DNA of 6,300 bases. Origin: DASZZV01 sp035544835. Lineage in GTDB: Bacteria; Acidobacteriota; Thermoanaerobaculia; Gp7-AA8. The DNA lies in assembly GCA_035544835.1 (NCBI GenBank), contig DASZZV010000189.1, forward strand, positions 1-6,300, given 5' to 3'. Both the position numbers and the translations under genes were made by a program. The notes under the pieces are model-generated. The model made no database searches. It was not told the DNA's origin and was given only the letters and a program-made list of their open reading frames with translations. Positions within the stretch are counted from its first letter, which is position 1; each line of letters opens with the position of its first letter. Below are positions 3,425 to 6,300 of the stretch, piece after piece.

Positions 3425-6300
3425 TCACGTCGCCAGCGCTGAGCGCTGCGCGATGAGGTCCGGAAGTTCGTCAGGCATCACCCCTTCGCTGGCGAGAAAT
3501 CCCTGAAACGCGTCACAGCACTGCGCGGCAAGGAAACGGAGCTGATCCTGCGTCTCGACACCCTCGGCGACGACATGAAGCTTCAGGGTGTGGGCCATGG
3601 CGATGACGGCGGAAACAATCGCGGCGTCACTGGCATCGACACTGATATCGCGCACGAAGGTCTGATCGATCTTCACCGTGTCGATGGGGAAGTATTTCAG
3701 GTAACCGAGTGACGAGTAGCCGGTTCCGAAATCGTCCATGGCGATTCGTACTCCCAGTTCTTTGAGCCTTCGCAGCGTCTCCGAGCAGCGATCGACATTC
3801 TGCATAGCCACGCGTTCGGTGATCTCGAGCTCGACCGTCCTCGGGTCCACGCCGCTCTTCGCGATGGCATCTGCCACGACTTCCGAGATCTCTCCATGCT
3901 GAAACTGCCGGGCAGACAGGTTGATGGCCATCGATAGCTCGAGGCCCAGCCTGTTCCATTCCGCCAGCTGCGCACAGGCCGTCCGAAGGACCCACTCCCC
4001 GATCGGTACGATGAGTAGAGACTCTTCCGCCAGCCCGATGAAATCGCGCGGCAGAAGGAGTCCACGGCTTGCGTGTCGCCATCGAAGCAGTGCCTCAACA
4101 CCTACAACCCGGCCGGACCGCACCTCGATCTGCGGCTGATACACGAGAAGGAGCTCGTTTCGGTCGAGGGCTTTGTGAAGATCGTGTTCCAGAGACAGGC
4201 CTTCCACGCCGGCCTGCGAATCGACCACCCCGGTGGAGACCTGGAAGTTGTTTCGCCCGAGGTCCTTTGCCCTGTACATCGCCGAGTCGGCGCTCTTGAG
4301 AAGCGTGTCGGCATCGCTTCCGTCCTGCGGGTACACGGCGACCCCGACGCTGGCAGTCATCCACAGCTCGCGGCCATCGATGGTAAAGGGACGGTTGAAA
4401 TCAGCAAGGACTTTCTCCGACAGAATCAGAACCGCCTCTTTGGAGGGCTGCTGTTCCTGCGGAAGAAGAACGGTGAACTCGTCACCTCCAACACGTGCGA
4501 TCGTATCGCTGAGCCTGACACTCTGCTGAAGCCTGCTTCCAACCTGCCTGAGCAGCTCGTCTCCCGACCAGTGACCGAGCGTGTCGTTGATGCGCTTGAA
4601 CCGGTCCAGATCGACGAACATCACGATCAGAGAGCTGCTGCTCCGCCGCGCCTGCGCGAGCTGCATCGAGAGGCGATCATGAAAGAGGCGCCGGTTCGGA
4701 AGCGCAGTCAGACCGTCGTGAAAGGCTTGATACTCGATCTGCTCCTGGGCCACTTTCCGTTCCGTGATGTCGTTGGCAACGAGTAGCCGGACGGCGCGAC
4801 CCTCGACCTCGAGCTCATCTTCGGTCAGCTCGACGTAGATGTCTGCGCCGTTCTTCAGGCGGTGCCGCGCCACCTCCAGCCGCTCGTTGTCGTCACGATT
4901 CTCACGGATCGGGCTCTCCGGGCCGGTGACGATGTCGTCCATCTTCATCTTCAGGAGCTCATCGCGGGAATATCCATACTTCTGCACAGCCGCTTCGTTC
5001 ACGGCCAGGATGCGACCTGATTCAGCCTCATACAGCCAGGTCGGTAAAGGGTTCCTCTCGAAGAGAAGCCGGTAGCGAGACTCCGACGCAAGCATTTGTT
5101 CTCGAATGCGCCGCTCGTCGGTGATGTCGCGTGCGACTCCCACATAGCCGACCGCCTGACCTTGCCCGTTGCGCACGATCGAGGTGCCGAGCGAGATCGG
5201 AAATTCCGTTCCATCGGCCCGGCGGTTGAACAGCTCGCCCCTCCACCCCTCGGCCGCTACGGCGTCGGAAATCTCGCCACGTATCGATTCTGGATTCCTT
5301 GCCGAGTCGAGGATCGAAACGTGTTTTCCGAGAATCTCTTCCACCGGATAGCCGTAGGCTTCGGCGAACGCCGAATTGACGAACGTGAAACACTCCTTGA
5401 GGTCCGTCACGCAAACGAGGTCTCTGGTGCTCTCGATGGTCTGCCCCATGAGTTGGAGGCGCTCTGCGACTTCTCGATGCTGCCTGGTTCGTCGTCGAAC
5501 CTGGGCCCGCAACAGACCGATCCACAACGTGGCGACAGCGAGCAGCCCCGCAATGATGTAGACAATTGTGGCCAGCTGTTGAAGAGTAAGAATTGGAGCG
5601 GGCTTGACCACTCGGATGTCTTCCGCAGTTCTGGGGAGAATCTGCCATCGGATTTCCTCCCCTTCGCGTCCGTAAGGCGAGCTGATCCCGGTGATCTCGA
5701 GCACTGCGCCCGGCTTGTACGCGGCGAACTCCATCGTCTTCTTCTGATAGGGAGTGAAAAACGCGTAGAGGAGTCCTTCGCCCGCCGTAAGGGAGATCTG
5801 CGCGTTGCCGTTGGGCCGCTCGTATACGTCGAGGGTCCTGGCCCGGACTCTCACGAGCCGTCCGGTATAACGGCGCGAAAGAAGGTCGGCTGGTTGAACG
5901 ACGATGGGCAGCGGCGGAGTCTCCCTTCGCAGGCGCTCGATCGTGTCGACCATCAGCTCTCCGTTTCGAGCGTAGGATTTGATTTTTCCGCGCACACGGA
6001 CCACATCCCCGGGTTCAAGGCGTGTTGGGAGCTTGCGGCTGAACAGACGGAAGCCGCCTGACGAATCCTGCAGGAACGCGTTTGTCCTGTCAGCCTGGAA
6101 TGTGTCGGAAGCGACGTTGATCACTCCTTCGACCTCGACGTAGTCCCGCTCATGAAGGACGTTACCGGCGCGATCGGTCGCCATGACATACGAGGCCGGC
6201 ACTCGCTTGTACGTCCCTGGCTCGGGCCCTTGCGACGAGGTGTCGTCGCCCTTCGCCGGCTTTGCGGTTCCCGTTCGGCCGGCGCTCTGTGCGTTGACCG
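3425..6300 (-). CDS. Membrane-bound PAS-PAS-GGDEF-EAL c-di-GMP synthase/hydrolase, 5' end outside the window
   Basis: GGDEF domains make cyclic di-GMP from GTP, and EAL domains hydrolyse it to pGpG. Residues are counted from the GTG at 6202, but the frame stays open to the window edge and begins there with VNAQSAG, which resembles the end of a signal peptide, so the true start is further upstream. Residues 1-205 are a likely periplasmic region with two OB-fold-like units (about 18-95 and 112-200). A membrane segment spans 207-231, followed by a basic stretch, PAS 1 (about 249-360), PAS 2 (371-482), GGDEF (487-655) and EAL (670-915). The GGDEF motif is canonical (572-576), and an inhibitory I-site RxxD (R563, D566) lies five residues before it. 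The EAL domain keeps EAL (703-705), N761, E793, D823-D824, K844, E880 and QGF (900-902), so both activities look possible. The long gap to mmsA suggests separate transcription. Confidence 0.93.
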   Translation of the reverse strand, partial: VNAQSAGRTGTAKPAKGDDTSSQGPEPGTYKRVPASYVMATDRAGNVLHERDYVEVEGVINVASDTFQADRTNAFLQDSSGGFRLFSRKLPTRLEPGDVVRVRGKIKSYARNGELMVDTIERLRRETPPLPIVVQPADLLSRRYTGRLVRVRARTLDVYERPNGNAQISLTAGEGLLYAFFTPYQKKTMEFAAYKPGAVLEITGISSPYGREGEEIRWQILPRTAEDIRVVKPAPILTLQQLATIVYIIAGLLAVATLWIGLLRAQVRRRTRQHREVAERLQLMGQTIESTRDLVCVTDLKECFTFVNSAFAEAYGYPVEEILGKHVSILDSARNPESIRGEISDAVAAEGWRGELFNRRADGTEFPISLGTSIVRNGQGQAVGYVGVARDITDERRIREQMLASESRYRLLFERNPLPTWLYEAESGRILAVNEAAVQKYGYSRDELLKMKMDDIVTGPESPIRENRDDNERLEVARHRLKNGADIYVELTEDELEVEGRAVRLLVANDITERKVAQEQIEYQAFHDGLTALPNRRLFHDRLSMQLAQARRSSSSLIVMFVDLDRFKRINDTLGHWSGDELLRQVGSRLQQSVRLSDTIARVGGDEFTVLLPQEQQPSKEAVLILSEKVLADFNRPFTIDGRELWMTASVGVAVYPQDGSDADTLLKSADSAMYRAKDLGRNNFQVSTGVVDSQAGVEGLSLEHDLHKALDRNELLLVYQPQIEVRSGRVVGVEALLRWRHASRGLLLPRDFIGLAEESLLIVPIGEWVLRTACAQLAEWNRLGLELSMAINLSARQFQHGEISEVVADAIAKSGVDPRTVELEITERVAMQNVDRCSETLRRLKELGVRIAMDDFGTGYSSLGYLKYFPIDTVKIDQTFVRDISVDASDAAIVSAVIAMAHTLKLHVVAEGVETQDQLRFLAAQCCDAFQGFLASEGVMPDELPDLIAQRSALAT

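Noticed and set aside
4073..4786. Long plus-strand open frames opposite the GGDEF/EAL gene (also 5096-6061)
   Set aside because: They are antisense shadows of a clearly coding, motif-rich frame in GC-rich DNA and show no domain of their own.

Overview
The window carries three protein-coding genes in GC-rich DNA (judged by eye, around 60% G+C): a dihydropyrimidine dehydrogenase-type flavoprotein (preA-like) on the + strand, and a CoA-acylating semialdehyde dehydrogenase (mmsA-like) and a large c-di-GMP signalling protein on the - strand. I see no tRNA, rRNA, CRISPR array, transposase or phage gene. The organism looks like a free-living, metabolically versatile Gram-negative-type bacterium: the signalling protein appears to have an exported sensor region ahead of a membrane segment, and intergenic repeats of the 'CTCGGGATGACA' type occur. 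Acidobacteriota or a deltaproteobacterial-type lineage would fit, but this placement is a guess from style, not from a marker gene.

Layout. Positions 1-290 are non-coding and hold three copies or partial copies of a short degenerate intergenic repeat. A good sigma70-like promoter (290-319) and a Shine-Dalgarno lead into the preA-like gene (353-1498, +). A 186-bp convergent spacer with a strong GC-rich hairpin separates it from the mmsA-like gene (1685-3157, -). The 267-bp region upstream of mmsA contains a perfect 14-bp palindrome plus extra copies of its half-site, a candidate operator. The rest (3425 to the right edge, -) is the 3' part of a sensor protein with a probable exported tandem OB-fold-like region, one membrane segment, two PAS domains, GGDEF and EAL. 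Its true start lies beyond the window.

How they may work together. PreA-type enzymes reduce uracil or thymine in the first step of reductive pyrimidine breakdown. MmsA-type enzymes finish the thymine (and valine) branch by turning methylmalonate semialdehyde into propionyl-CoA. Their convergent placement therefore suggests a pyrimidine or beta-amino-acid catabolic neighbourhood, although the middle enzymes (dihydropyrimidinase, beta-ureidopropionase, aminotransferase) and the PreT electron-input subunit are not in the window. Both enzymes deviate from the textbook forms: the PreA-like protein keeps every active-site residue I can align but lacks the C-terminal 4Fe-4S domain, and the MmsA-like protein has Lys where the family normally has a substrate-binding Arg, plus a shortened loop. 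The c-di-GMP protein has intact motifs for both synthesis and hydrolysis, and no visible link to the metabolic genes beyond position.
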